From Amycolatopsis kentuckyensis (GTDB lineage: Bacteria; Actinomycetota; Actinomycetes; Mycobacteriales; Pseudonocardiaceae): a DNA stretch of 45,619 nucleotides. The stretch covers positions 1-45,619 of the forward strand of contig NZ_MUMI01000068.1 in assembly GCF_002155975.1 (NCBI RefSeq). The letters run 5' to 3'. How positions within the stretch are numbered: the first letter of the stretch is position 1; each line of letters starts with the position of its first letter. This document shows, piece by piece, positions 1 to 7,694 of the stretch. The notes under the pieces were generated by a model, which was not told the origin of the DNA, ran no database searches, and saw only the letters and a program-made list of their open reading frames with translations. The position numbers and the translations under genes were made by a program.

Positions 1-724
1 CCGCGGCCCAGCCCGCGGGCGCGGCGGGCGCGGTGACGACGAGCTTGCTGCGCGCCCCCGACGTCAGCTCACCGACCGTGCCGACGGCGACCATCCGGCC
101 GCCGCGGATGATCCCGACCCGGTCGCACAGCCGCTCGACGAGGTCGAGCTGGTGGCTGGAGAACACCACCGGCACCCCCGCGGCGGCCTTTTCGCGCAGG
201 ACGCCGCTCATCACGTCGACGGCGAGCGGGTCGAGGCCGGAGAACGGCTCGTCGAGCACCAGCACCGCGGGGTCGTGCACCAGCGCGGCGGCCAGCTGGA
301 CGCGCTGCTGGTTGCCGAGGCTGAGCTTCTGCACCTCGTCCTTGCGGCGCTCGGCCAGGCCGAGCCGGGTGATCCAGGTTTCGGCGTTGCGGTGGGCTTC
401 GTTGGCGCTGAGCCCGTGCAGCTCGGCCAGGTAGACGAGCTGGTCGAGCACCTTCATCTTCGGGTACAGCCCGCGTTCTTCGGGCATGTAGCCGATGTGG
501 GTGCGCGTCTCGTGCGTGACCGGCTTGCCGTCGAAGCGCACTTCGCCACCGTCGGCGGCCAGCACGCCCAGCGCGATCCGCATGGTGGTGGTCTTGCCGG
601 CGCCGTTGCTGCCGACGAAGCCGAACAGCTCGCCGGCCCGGACGTCGAACGAGACGCCGTCCAGCGCGACCTTGGCGCCGTAGCGCTTGGAGATCCGGTC
701 GATCTCCAGGTTCCCCTCAGGCAT
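1..724 (-). CDS. ABC transporter ATP-binding protein (C-terminus cut by window edge)
   Basis: ATPase of an exporter-type ABC system of the NatA/EcsA-like group; it would energise a permease probably encoded beyond the left edge. The translation from ATG 724 shows Walker A GSNGAGKTT at residues 38-46, the signature LSLGNQQ at 135-141, Walker B VLVLDEP at 154-160 with the D-loop SGLD, and the H-loop histidine near 191. About 241 residues are visible; the family is usually near 300, so the C-terminus is missing. The start overlaps the stop of the upstream membrane-protein gene by 8 nt, so the two are translationally coupled in one operon with the HTH regulator. Substrate unknown. Confidence 0.93.
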   Translation of the reverse strand, partial: MPEGNLEIDRISKRYGAKVALDGVSFDVRAGELFGFVGSNGAGKTTTMRIALGVLAADGGEVRFDGKPVTHETRTHIGYMPEERGLYPKMKVLDQLVYLAELHGLSANEAHRNAETWITRLGLAERRKDEVQKLSLGNQQRVQLAAALVHDPAVLVLDEPFSGLDPLAVDVMSGVLREKAAAGVPVVFSSHQLDLVERLCDRVGIIRGGRMVAVGTVGELTSGARSKLVVTAPAAPAGWAA

Positions 725-1256
725 TTCCCATCCCCTCTTCGAAATCCTCGGGGTCGTCGTCCGGCAGCGACCAGCCCAGCACGATGGCCGGGATGGTGGT
801 GCCGGTGACCAGCAGCGCGGACAGCATCATCGCGCCGGCTTCCGCGGTGCCGGCGACGAACAGGCCGTAGAGCATGGCGATCAGCATCAGGTAGCTGAGC
901 GCCTGGTAGCCGATGTAGGTGACGCGGTGGCGCCATTCGCGCTCGCGTTCGTCCAGCAGGCGCGAGAAGCTGCCGCTCATCCGGCCGGTGAGGATGCGCA
1001 GCGTGATGAACGCGAACCCGCCGAGGAACAGCCCGCTCAGCCAGAAGGCCGGGAAGACCCAGATCGGTTGTGCTTTGAACTGGGTGGCCCCGGTGACCAG
1101 GGCGAGGTCGGCGAGCACGAGGAGGACGACGAGCGTCCGGCGGTGCTTCCGGGTGCGCCAGCCCGGCAGCCTCCGGGCCCGTTTCCGTTCGGCTTCCTCC
1201 ATCTTGTCGAGCTGGCGTTCCCAGTAGGCCGCGAGGCGGCCCGGCTGCTCGGTCAT
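717..1256 (-). CDS. Small multi-pass membrane protein in an HTH/ABC operon
   Basis: A protein of 179 aa that I cannot place in a named family. The N-terminal 40 residues are charged (TEQPGRLAAYWERQ, KRARR). Two hydrophobic segments follow (about residues 42-60 and 68-88), then a charged loop (LLDEREREWRHR), two more hydrophobic segments (about 115-160), and an acidic tail DDDPEDFEEG. The layout, HTH regulator then membrane protein then ABC ATPase with 4-nt and 8-nt overlaps, suggests an accessory or regulatory membrane component of the ABC system. ATG 1256 is chosen because it forms an ATGA overlap with the HTH gene. Confidence 0.82.
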   Translation of the reverse strand: MTEQPGRLAAYWERQLDKMEEAERKRARRLPGWRTRKHRRTLVVLLVLADLALVTGATQFKAQPIWVFPAFWLSGLFLGGFAFITLRILTGRMSGSFSRLLDEREREWRHRVTYIGYQALSYLMLIAMLYGLFVAGTAEAGAMMLSALLVTGTTIPAIVLGWSLPDDDPEDFEEGMGNA

Positions 1257-1522
1257 GCTCCCCCCTCGCGGTACACCTGGGTGGAAAGAGGCGTGAACGG
1301 CTCGCGGCTGAAGACCGCCTCGACGGGCAGGTCGAACACCGCGCAGATCCGGAACGCCAGGTCCAGGCTCGGATAGTGGTCGCCGCGTTCGAGCGCGCCG
1401 ATGGTCTGTGGGTTGACTTCGACGGCGCTCGCGAGCGCGGCTCGGGTCATCCCGCGCTCGGCCCGGAGCACGGGAAGCCGGTTGTAGATCGGCAGCTCTT
1501 TGCCGCGTCTGACCGGACTCAT
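1253..1522 (-). CDS. Cro/CI-type helix-turn-helix regulator
   Basis: Protein of 89 aa from ATG 1522. The HTH covers about residues 15-65 (LRAERGMTRAALASAVEVNPQTIGALERGDHYPSLDLAFRI in outline) and resembles the compact XRE regulators that head HTH/membrane/ABC operons in Firmicutes and Actinobacteria. It probably binds DNA and controls this operon. An alternative start at 1558 would add 12 residues that cover a perfect dyad at 1531-1550, so I prefer 1522, leaving the dyad upstream as an operator. It overlaps the next gene by ATGA. Confidence 0.85.
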   Translation of the reverse strand: MSPVRRGKELPIYNRLPVLRAERGMTRAALASAVEVNPQTIGALERGDHYPSLDLAFRICAVFDLPVEAVFSREPFTPLSTQVYREGGA

Positions 1523-1530
1523 AGAACGTA

Positions 1531-1550
1531 CTGTTGCAAAAACCCAACAG
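1531..1550. promoter_or_regulatory. Candidate operator of the XRE regulator
   Basis: Perfect inverted repeat CTGTTG-N8-CAACAG lying 9 bp upstream of the preferred start of the HTH gene, in a short A-rich patch. Its position fits autoregulation. No binding data; inference from symmetry and location. Confidence 0.4.
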
Positions 1551-1591
1551 CTCGTCAACTCAAGAGAACATCAAGTCCGGTTGACGCAGGG

Positions 1592-3133
1592 TCAGAGAAG
1601 ACCGGCCAGCGACTTGTCGACAAGTTCCGCCACCCGCGCCCACGCGGCCTCGGCGTCCGACGGGATCAACGCCAGCCGCGTCCGGCGTTCCAGGACGTCT
1701 GCCACGTCCAGCGCTCCCTCGTTCCGGACCGCCCACACCACCTCGGCCGCCGTGATCTCCGTCCCCGGTGCCACCGGGGTCGCGAACTCCGCGTCCAGCT
1801 CGCCCAGCGCCGCGACCCGGGGCGCCTCCGTGCCGTACCGGGCCACCAGCCGCGGCGCGGCGTCCACAAGGGACAGCTCCGGTCGCGGAGCCGCGCCCAG
1901 CAGAGGCAACCGGGCCGTCCGGCACGGCACGGCGGGAAGCCCCGCCAGGCGGACAGCCGCGTCGACCGCGTCCTCGGCCATCCGGCGGTACGTCGTCAGC
2001 TTGCCGCCCACCACCGTCAGCAGTCCGTCGGAACCGGCCAGGACCGCGTGCTTGCGGGACAGGTCCGCCGACCGGCCGCCCGTTCCCTCGACCAGCGGCC
2101 GCAACCCCGCGTACGACCCGGCGACGTCGGCGCGCGTGAGCGGCCGCGACAGAACCGACGAAGCCAGCGACAGCAGGAAGTCCACATCGGCCTCCGGAAC
2201 CACCGGCACGGGCGGGATCGGGCCCGAAACGGGCTCGTCCGTCAGTCCCAGGTAGACCCGCCCGTCCGGCTGGGGGAGCAGGAACACGAACCGGTTCGTC
2301 TCCCCGGGCACGCCGATGTTCACCGACGTCGTCCCCATCGGCACCGTGCCCGGCGCCAGTACCAGGTGCGAACCGAGCGACGGCCGCAACCGCACCGCGC
2401 CCGTCAGTGTTCCCGCCCACACCCCCGTCGCGTTGATCACCTGCCGCGCGTGGATGTCCACTGTGGAGCCGGAAAGGCCGTCGCGTGCCTGGACCCGGTC
2501 CGCCGAAACCGAAACAGCCGAAAGCCGGGTGAGGATCCGGGCGCCGAACGACGCCGCCGTCCGGGCGAGGGTGACCACCAGGCGCGCGTCGTCGACCAAA
2601 GCTCCGTCGTAAGCCAGGAGGGCGCCGCGCAGGCCGTGCGCGGAAAGACCGGGCGCGAGGGACAAGGCGAGCGCGGCGGGGATCGAGCGCGGCCGGGGCA
2701 GCACCGAAGAAGGCGTGCGAGCCGCCCGGCGGAGAGCGTCGCCCGCGCGCAAGCCCGCCGCGACCAGGGCCTGCTGGGCGCGGGACGTGCTGGGGTACAA
2801 CGGGAACAGCTGCGGCATCGCCCGCGTCAGGTGCGGTGCCGTGCGCGTCATCAGGATTCCGCGCTCCACCGCGCTTTCGTGCGCCAAGCCGAGCTCGCCG
2901 TGCGCCAGGTACCGCAGGCCGCCGTGGACCAGCTTCGACGACCAGCGGGACGTCCCGAACGCCAGGTCGTGCGCCTCCACGAGCGCCACCGACAGGCCCC
3001 GCGAAGCCGCGTCCAGGGCGATGCCCGCACCGGTGACGCCGCCGCCGACCACGACGATGTCCACGCGCTCGCCCGACGCCAGCTCCGCGAGCTCGCGTTC
3101 GCGGCGCCGCGCGTTGAGCGAGCCGGACGTCAT
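1592..3133 (-). CDS. glpD: FAD-dependent glycerol-3-phosphate dehydrogenase
   Basis: Oxidises sn-glycerol 3-phosphate to dihydroxyacetone phosphate, passing electrons to the quinone pool at the membrane. The 513-aa product has the FAD dinucleotide motif VVVGGGVTGAG at about residues 27-37, the GlpD block FGTSRWSSKLVHGGLRYL near 62-79, and the C-terminal GlpD domain from about 385. Length is within the family range. ATG 3133 overlaps the TetR stop (ATGA), so the gene is co-transcribed with the regulator. The divergent flavoprotein gene is of the alkyl-DHAP-synthase type, which uses acyl-DHAP made from DHAP, the GlpD product. The same trio, glpD-tetR with a divergent flavoprotein, occurs around Rv2249c-Rv2251 of M. 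tuberculosis. Confidence 0.95.
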   Translation of the reverse strand: MTSGSLNARRRERELAELASGERVDIVVVGGGVTGAGIALDAASRGLSVALVEAHDLAFGTSRWSSKLVHGGLRYLAHGELGLAHESAVERGILMTRTAPHLTRAMPQLFPLYPSTSRAQQALVAAGLRAGDALRRAARTPSSVLPRPRSIPAALALSLAPGLSAHGLRGALLAYDGALVDDARLVVTLARTAASFGARILTRLSAVSVSADRVQARDGLSGSTVDIHARQVINATGVWAGTLTGAVRLRPSLGSHLVLAPGTVPMGTTSVNIGVPGETNRFVFLLPQPDGRVYLGLTDEPVSGPIPPVPVVPEADVDFLLSLASSVLSRPLTRADVAGSYAGLRPLVEGTGGRSADLSRKHAVLAGSDGLLTVVGGKLTTYRRMAEDAVDAAVRLAGLPAVPCRTARLPLLGAAPRPELSLVDAAPRLVARYGTEAPRVAALGELDAEFATPVAPGTEITAAEVVWAVRNEGALDVADVLERRTRLALIPSDAEAAWARVAELVDKSLAGLL

Positions 3134-3774
3134 GGCCGCAAGGCCGCGTCGAGCACGTGGGTGAACTCCGCCATCAGCGCCGCCTCGTCGACGTCGACGG
3201 TGGCCGGGCGCAGCGAGAACGCGAACGACTGCACCACCAGCAGCACCGACCGCGACTGCACCGCGACCGGCGCGCGCCGGATCGAGCCGTCCTGGTGGCC
3301 GGCCTCCAGGAGCCCGTGCAGCGCCTGCTCGGCGAACTTCTGCGTCGCGCCGAGCCGCTCCACGATGTACGGGAGCACCAGTTCCGGGTCGACGTCGAGC
3401 AGGGTGCGGAACAGCGGGTCGGTCGCCAGCGCGCGGACGCCGGCCGCCGCGATGAGCACGAGGCGGTCGCGGCTGGTCGCCGCGTCGGCGCCGCCTTCGC
3501 TCGCCGTGCGCAGCAACCCGCTGAACTCGCGGGTCATCAGCGCCGCGAGCACGCTGCGGACGTCGGGGAAGCGGCGGTAGACCGTCATCCGGCTGACGCG
3601 GGCGGTGCGGGCGATTTCGGCGAGTGTGGTGCGGCGCACACCGACGGCCAGCACGCACGAGCGCGCGGCGTCGAGCAGCACGTCATCGGCCACTCGCGTC
3701 GCCGTTTGGCGGTTGCGGGTGTCCGCGAGCGCGGAGGAACCCGCCGTCTGCGTGGTGTGACGTTTTACGTCCAT
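3130..3774 (-). CDS. TetR-family regulator of the glpD / AGPS-like locus
   Basis: The 214-aa product has an N-terminal TetR HTH at about residues 30-78 (TTLAEIARTARVSRMTVYRRFPDV) and a ligand domain of unknown specificity. It lies upstream of and overlaps glpD by 4 nt. Only 16 bp separate its start from the divergent flavoprotein gene, so one operator can serve both promoters. The ATG at 3774 lies inside the dyad at 3755-3783. No other ATG occurs in the first 30 codons, so the true start may be a downstream GTG, or the operator may overlap the coding start. Confidence 0.9.
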   Translation of the reverse strand: MDVKRHTTQTAGSSALADTRNRQTATRVADDVLLDAARSCVLAVGVRRTTLAEIARTARVSRMTVYRRFPDVRSVLAALMTREFSGLLRTASEGGADAATSRDRLVLIAAAGVRALATDPLFRTLLDVDPELVLPYIVERLGATQKFAEQALHGLLEAGHQDGSIRRAPVAVQSRSVLLVVQSFAFSLRPATVDVDEAALMAEFTHVLDAALRP

Positions 3775-3783
3775 ATGTCACAC
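3755..3783. promoter_or_regulatory. Candidate TetR operator, divergent promoter region
   Basis: Perfect 7-bp arms GTGTGAC (3755-3761) and GTCACAC (3777-3783) flank a second symmetric element, ACGT-TTT-ACGT (3760-3770). It sits over the TetR start codon and 8 bp before the flavoprotein GTG. Its position would allow repression of both transcripts. Confidence 0.5.
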
Positions 3784-3790
3784 TGTAGTC

Positions 3791-5410
3791 GTGAACGCTC
3801 TCATTGACCACCGCCTCCGCCGGTCCTGGACCGCGGAAGCCGCCGGCGCCGCCCCGCTGCCCGCGCGTGCGGCCAGGTGGCTCGACCAGCGTATCGGCCC
3901 CGTGGTCCCGGGTGCCGCCCCAACCGGCGACTTGCCGGTAAAAATACCGTCAACGAAACTGGCGGAACCTGCCGCGGAAGCGCTCGCCAAGGTGGTCGGC
4001 GCGGAAAACGTGCAGGTCGACGCCCCGGCGCGGCTCGCGCGGGCGACCGGGCTGTCCTACCTCGACCTCTTGCGGCGCCGTTCGCCCTCGGCGGACTTCC
4101 CGGTGCCCGACGCCGTCGTGCTGCCCGCCGATCCGGACGAGGTCCAGGCGGTCCTCGACGTCTGCGTGCAGCACGACATCGGCGTCGTGCCCTTCGGCGG
4201 CGGGACGTCGGTGGTCGGCGGCGTCTCGGCGCTGCGCGGGGAGAAGACGTCGGTGATCGCGCTCGACCTCGTCCGCCTCGACGCGCTGGTGTCGGTGGAC
4301 GCCGAGTCGCGCATCGCCGTCCTGCAGGCCGGCGTCCGCGGCCCGGAGGCCGAGCGGCTGCTCGCCGGGCACGGCCTGACGCTCGGGCACGTCCCGCAGT
4401 CGTTCGAGCGCGCCACGATCGGCGGCTTCGCGGCGACGCGCTCGGCGGGGCAGGCATCGTCGGGTTACGGGCGCTTCGAGGACATGGTGACCGGCGTGCG
4501 GCTGGCCACCCCGCGCGGCGCGTGGAAGCTCGGCGTCGCGCCGGCGTCCGCGGCCGGGCCGGACCTGCGCCAGCTGGCGATCGGCAGCGAGGGGACGCTC
4601 GGCGTGATCACCGAGGTCGCGCTGCGGGTGCGGCCGGCGCCGCCGGTCCGGCGCTACGAGGGTTACGCGCTGCCCGGCTGGGCGGCCGGGGCCGAAGCGG
4701 TGCGGGACCTCGCGCAGCACCACGCGCTCGCCGACGTCACCCGGCTGTCCGATGTGGACGAGACCGAGGTGTCGCTCGCGCTGAACGCGGGGGTGAAGAC
4801 GGCGGCGCTGCGCCGCTACCTCGCCGCGCGGGGCGTGCGACGGCCGTGTTTCCTGATCGTGGGCTGGGAAGGCACCGCGCACGACGTCGCGCTGCGCCGC
4901 CGGGAGACGGCCCGGAGGCTGAAGGCTTCCGGTGCCGTGCGCGTCGGCAAGGCGCTCGGCGAGTCGTGGCGGCACGGCCGGTTCGCCGGACCCCGGCAGC
5001 GGGACACGTTGCTGGACATGGGCGTCTGCGTGGAGACGCTCGAAACGGCGGCCTACTGGTCCAATGTGGACGAGTTGCGCGACGACGTCCGCGCGGCGCT
5101 GACGGCCTCGCTGGGCCGGTCGATCGTCATGTGCCACATTTCGCACGCGTACGAAACCGGCGCGTCGCTGTACTTCACGGTGCTGACGGCCCGCGACGAA
5201 GCCGACCCGGTCGGCCAGTGGCAGCGCGCGAAGGCGGCGGCCTGCGAGGCGATCGCCGGGCTGGGCACGATCTCGCACCACCACGCCGTCGGCGTCGACC
5301 ACGCGCCCTACCTGAGCGCGGAAATCGGTTCGCTGGGCGTCGAAGTGCTGCGCGCGGCCAAGTCCACTGTGGATCCGACCGGGATCCTCAACCCCGGAAA
5401 GCTGGTGTGA
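3791..5410 (+). CDS. FAD-linked oxidase, alkyldihydroxyacetonephosphate synthase-like
   Basis: Flavoprotein of 539 aa with a PCMH-type FAD domain: PFGGGTSVVGG at residues 134-144, then SFERATIGGFAATRSAGQ and GSEGTLGVITE. The C-terminal FAD-oxidase domain carries the family histidine run HHH and ends LNPGKLV. The length and N-terminal region (IGPVVPGAAP, then VGAENVQVD) agree with the AGPS-like group. Eukaryotic AGPS swaps the acyl chain of acyl-DHAP for a fatty alcohol to make ether lipid; the actinobacterial substrate is unknown. The start is GTG 3791. The 3' end overlaps the convergent gene by 23 nt. Pairing with glpD suggests a glycerolipid role (inference). Confidence 0.92.
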   Translation: MNALIDHRLRRSWTAEAAGAAPLPARAARWLDQRIGPVVPGAAPTGDLPVKIPSTKLAEPAAEALAKVVGAENVQVDAPARLARATGLSYLDLLRRRSPSADFPVPDAVVLPADPDEVQAVLDVCVQHDIGVVPFGGGTSVVGGVSALRGEKTSVIALDLVRLDALVSVDAESRIAVLQAGVRGPEAERLLAGHGLTLGHVPQSFERATIGGFAATRSAGQASSGYGRFEDMVTGVRLATPRGAWKLGVAPASAAGPDLRQLAIGSEGTLGVITEVALRVRPAPPVRRYEGYALPGWAAGAEAVRDLAQHHALADVTRLSDVDETEVSLALNAGVKTAALRRYLAARGVRRPCFLIVGWEGTAHDVALRRRETARRLKASGAVRVGKALGESWRHGRFAGPRQRDTLLDMGVCVETLETAAYWSNVDELRDDVRAALTASLGRSIVMCHISHAYETGASLYFTVLTARDEADPVGQWQRAKAAACEAIAGLGTISHHHAVGVDHAPYLSAEIGSLGVEVLRAAKSTVDPTGILNPGKLV

Positions 5411-5942
5411 CGACTTCGCAGGGCACGCCGTGGCCGTCGGCCGCGACGCCCTCGAGCGCGGCCGCCTCGGTCTGCGAGACGTCGGCGGTGCGCACCGGCG
5501 CGCCGCCGACCAGCAGCGGGTAGCGGATCGGCGCGGCGCCGACGTACGTGTGGACCTCGGTCAGGCGGGTGCCGTCCTCGAGGGTGATGTCGGGGTCGGT
5601 GAGCCGGGCCAGGTGGTAGCGGGTGCCGCGGCCTTCGCAGCGGTCCAGGACCGCGAGCTGGTCCGGCGTCACGAACCAGATGGCGTGCTCCTCGACGCCG
5701 GGCAGCGCGGTGAGCGTGGCCGGGCGCTGGTCGTCGACCACGCGGAAACCGGCCGCCCACACCGCGGCGAGCCCGGCGCAGCGCGCGTGTGCCACGACGA
5801 CCGGGCCTTCGAGGCCGAGCCGCCCGCGCAGCCAGGTGATCTTCGACGGGTTGGCGTTCGAACCGTAGGCCAGCACGGCCATCCGGTCGCGCCAGCCCGC
5901 GGGGGCGGATGCCAGGGGGTGCCCGACGCCGTCGACGTGCAC
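5388..5942 (-). CDS. Gamma-glutamylcyclotransferase-fold (GGCT/AIG2-like) protein
   Basis: The fold is shown by LAYGSNANPSKI near the N-terminus (the YGSN phosphate-type loop) and by LDRCEGRGTRYHLARL, whose Glu matches the catalytic acid of GGCT enzymes. Such enzymes release 5-oxoproline from gamma-glutamyl compounds; the substrate here is unknown. The given start is GTG 5942 (184 aa). The frame stays open and protein-like for 23 more codons (TDDEYPAEPYPGARPGHSF) up to a CTG at 6011. That CTG overlaps the mscR stop as CTGA and follows GGTGA, so translation may begin there (207 aa). Same strand as mscR, probably one transcript. Confidence 0.83.
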   Translation of the reverse strand: MHVDGVGHPLASAPAGWRDRMAVLAYGSNANPSKITWLRGRLGLEGPVVVAHARCAGLAAVWAAGFRVVDDQRPATLTALPGVEEHAIWFVTPDQLAVLDRCEGRGTRYHLARLTDPDITLEDGTRLTEVHTYVGAAPIRYPLLVGGAPVRTADVSQTEAAALEGVAADGHGVPCEVVTPAFRG

Positions 5943-6007
5943 GAACGAGTGACCCGGCCGGGCGCCCGGGTAGGGCTCGGCCGGGTACTCGTCGTCGGTG
6001 AAGAGGG

Positions 6008-7105
6008 TCAGAAGGTCACCACGCTGCGCAGGACGTCACCGTGGTGCATCCGCTCGAAGGCCTGCTCGACGCCGTCGACGCCGATCCGCTCGGTGACGAA
6101 CTTGTCGAGCGGCAGCCGGCCCTGCAGGTAGAGGTCGACGAGCATCGGGAAGTCCCGGCTGGGCAGGCAGTCGCCGTACCACGAGGACTTGAGTGAGCCG
6201 CCGCGCGAGAAGAAGTCGATCAGCGGCAGGTCGTTCAGCCGCATTTCCGGGGTCGGCACGCCGACCAGCACGACCGTGCCGGCCAGGTCGCGCCCGTAGA
6301 ACGCCTGCCGCCAGGTCTCGGGCCGCCCGACGGCGTCGATGACGACGTCGGGGCCGAAGCTGTTAGTGGCGTCCTGCATGGCTTCGACGACGGCCTCTTC
6401 GGAGAGGCCCTTGCTGTTGATGGTGTGCGTCGCGCCGAAGTCCTCGGCCCACGCGAGCTTCCGGTCGTCCATGTCGATGGCGACGATCGTGGTGGCCCCG
6501 GCGAGCTTGGCGCCGGCGATGGCGGCGTCCCCGACACCACCGCACCCGATGACGGCGACCGAGTCCCCGCGCGTGACGGCGCCGGTGTTGATGGCGGCAC
6601 CGAGCCCGGCCATGACACCGCACCCGAGCAGCCCGGCGACGGCGGGTTCGGCTGCCCTGTCCACCTTCGTGCACTGTCCGCTGTGGACAAGGGTCTTCTC
6701 GAGGAAGGCCCCGACGCCGAGCGCGGGCGACAGCTTGGTGCCGTCGCCGAGCGTCATGGGCTGGGTGGCGTTGAAGGTGGAGAAGCAGTACCACGGCTTG
6801 CCGCGCTTGCAGGCCCGGCAGGTGCCGCAGACGGCGCGCCAGTTGAGGATGACGTAGTCGCCGGGCTCGAGATCGGTGACGCCCGCGCCGACGGCCTCGA
6901 CGACCCCGGCGGCCTCGTGACCGAGCAGGAACGGGAACTCGTCGTTGATGCCGCCCTCGCGGTAGTGCAGGTCGGTGTGGCAGACCCCGCAGGCTTGGAC
7001 GTTCACGACGGCTTCGCCGGGACCGGGATCGGGCACGAGGACGGTCTCCAGCGAGACGGGCTCGCCCTTCGCCCGCGAAACGACCCCCTGGACCTCGTAC
7101 GGCAT
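6008..7105 (-). CDS. mscR: S-(hydroxymethyl)mycothiol dehydrogenase (mycothiol-dependent formaldehyde dehydrogenase)
   Basis: Zinc-dependent MDR enzyme of 365 aa that oxidises the mycothiol adduct of formaldehyde to the formyl thioester with NAD+; cytosolic detoxification and NO defence. Catalytic zinc ligands are C42 (CGVCHTD) and H63-E64 (LLGHE). Structural zinc cysteines are C93, C96, C99 and C107. The Rossmann motif is [11 protein letters not shown]. The whole pattern follows mycothiol-dependent AdhE2 proteins. ATG 7105 is chosen over GTG 7114 because GGAAGGTGG ends 4-5 nt before it, an ideal ribosome site. A usual partner, the metallo-beta-lactamase-fold hydrolase, is not next to it; a GGCT-fold gene is. 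Confidence 0.93.
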   Translation of the reverse strand: MPYEVQGVVSRAKGEPVSLETVLVPDPGPGEAVVNVQACGVCHTDLHYREGGINDEFPFLLGHEAAGVVEAVGAGVTDLEPGDYVILNWRAVCGTCRACKRGKPWYCFSTFNATQPMTLGDGTKLSPALGVGAFLEKTLVHSGQCTKVDRAAEPAVAGLLGCGVMAGLGAAINTGAVTRGDSVAVIGCGGVGDAAIAGAKLAGATTIVAIDMDDRKLAWAEDFGATHTINSKGLSEEAVVEAMQDATNSFGPDVVIDAVGRPETWRQAFYGRDLAGTVVLVGVPTPEMRLNDLPLIDFFSRGGSLKSSWYGDCLPSRDFPMLVDLYLQGRLPLDKFVTERIGVDGVEQAFERMHHGDVLRSVVTF

Positions 7106-7154
7106 TCGAACCACCTTCCGGCTGCACTGCTGGTCGACCGCAGCTAATCACGGA

Positions 7155-7182
7155 TCATGCGGAGATGGCGACATCCGCATGA
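7155..7182. promoter_or_regulatory. Inverted repeat upstream of mscR
   Basis: Perfect 9-bp arms TCATGCGGA and TCCGCATGA separated by 10 bp, 50-77 bp upstream of the mscR start. The location fits an operator or a leader hairpin of mscR. It is not GC-rich enough for an obvious terminator. Confidence 0.4.
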
Positions 7183-7193
7183 GTGAGGTTTTG

Positions 7194-7217
7194 CGCAACA
7201 TGTTGCGTGTTACGCAA
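7194..7217. promoter_or_regulatory. 14-bp palindrome with repeated TTGCG/CGCAA half-sites
   Basis: CGCAACATGTTGCG (7194-7207) is a perfect palindrome, followed at once by GTGTTACGCAA, so the stretch holds alternating TTGCG and CGCAA half-sites. It looks like a dimer- or tetramer-bound operator. It lies about 90 bp upstream of mscR and at the end of a frame that looks like a coding remnant. The bound regulator is unknown. Confidence 0.45.
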
Positions 7218-7694
7218 CTGCAGCGCGCCAGGTGGCGATGGTGGCGAGGTCTTGGCCGGTGAGGCCGGTGCGTGCCTCGACGGTGTGCAGCAAGGCCGGG
7301 CCGGGGTGGTGGCGCTGCCGCCGCCGAGCCCGCCGGGGGCGGTCGATGCCGCGGGGTGGCCGCAGCTGCGGCGCGGACGATCGGCACGGCTGAGGCCGGC
7401 GCGTGGCTCGCCCCCTCGCGGAACTGGCTCGGCATGTGCCTTCGACCTCGAACGGCTCGGCGGGTCGCTCGGGGCAGGGCCAGTGCAGGCCCGTGGCTCG
7501 GAGCGGTCCGGTCCGGTCCGGTGCGTGGCGCGGTCCGGTCCGTGGCTCGGTGCATGGCAGGCGCGGTCCTTCGGTCACCCGGGACTGGCTCGGCGCGTGC
7601 CTCCACCCTCGCGGAACCGGCTCGGCGCATGCCCCACCCTCGCGGAACCGACCCAGCGCGTCGCAGGCGCGGGCCTCCGGCCCCGGTTTCCAGC
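7218..7694. other. Gap without a convincing gene; possible coding remnant at its left end
   Basis: About 480 bp with no frame I can support as an intact gene. On the minus strand a stretch ending at the TAA at 7210-7212 reads LLHTVEARTGLTGQDL and then ATIATWRAAVA. It looks like the end of a real protein, but nothing recognisable precedes it. Its 3' end coincides with the palindrome above. The right half carries degenerate tandem repeats, annotated separately. Confidence 0.4.
7401..7675. repeat. Degenerate ~30-bp tandem repeats
   Basis: Four related units share the core CCTCGCGGAACYGGCTCGG followed by CRYRTGCC. They begin near 7409, 7576, 7604 and 7635, the last three in tandem with 28- and 31-bp spacing. 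Between them lie short runs of GGTCC/GGTCCGG (7503-7545). The units vary, so this is an old or drifting array. It has no CRISPR features (no constant repeats with unique spacers). Function unknown. Confidence 0.55.

Noticed and set aside
6682-6690. A perfect TTGTCCACA DnaA box (minus strand) as a sign of oriC.
   Set aside because: A single box inside mscR, with no dnaA, dnaN or AT-rich unwinding region nearby.
7103-7112. GGTTCGAATG on the minus strand, like a tRNA T-loop.
   Set aside because: It is the ribosome-site/start region of mscR, and no acceptor or anticodon arms fit around it.
7401-7675. Repeats resembling a short CRISPR array.
   Set aside because: Units are degenerate and nearly contiguous, with no unique spacers and no cas genes.
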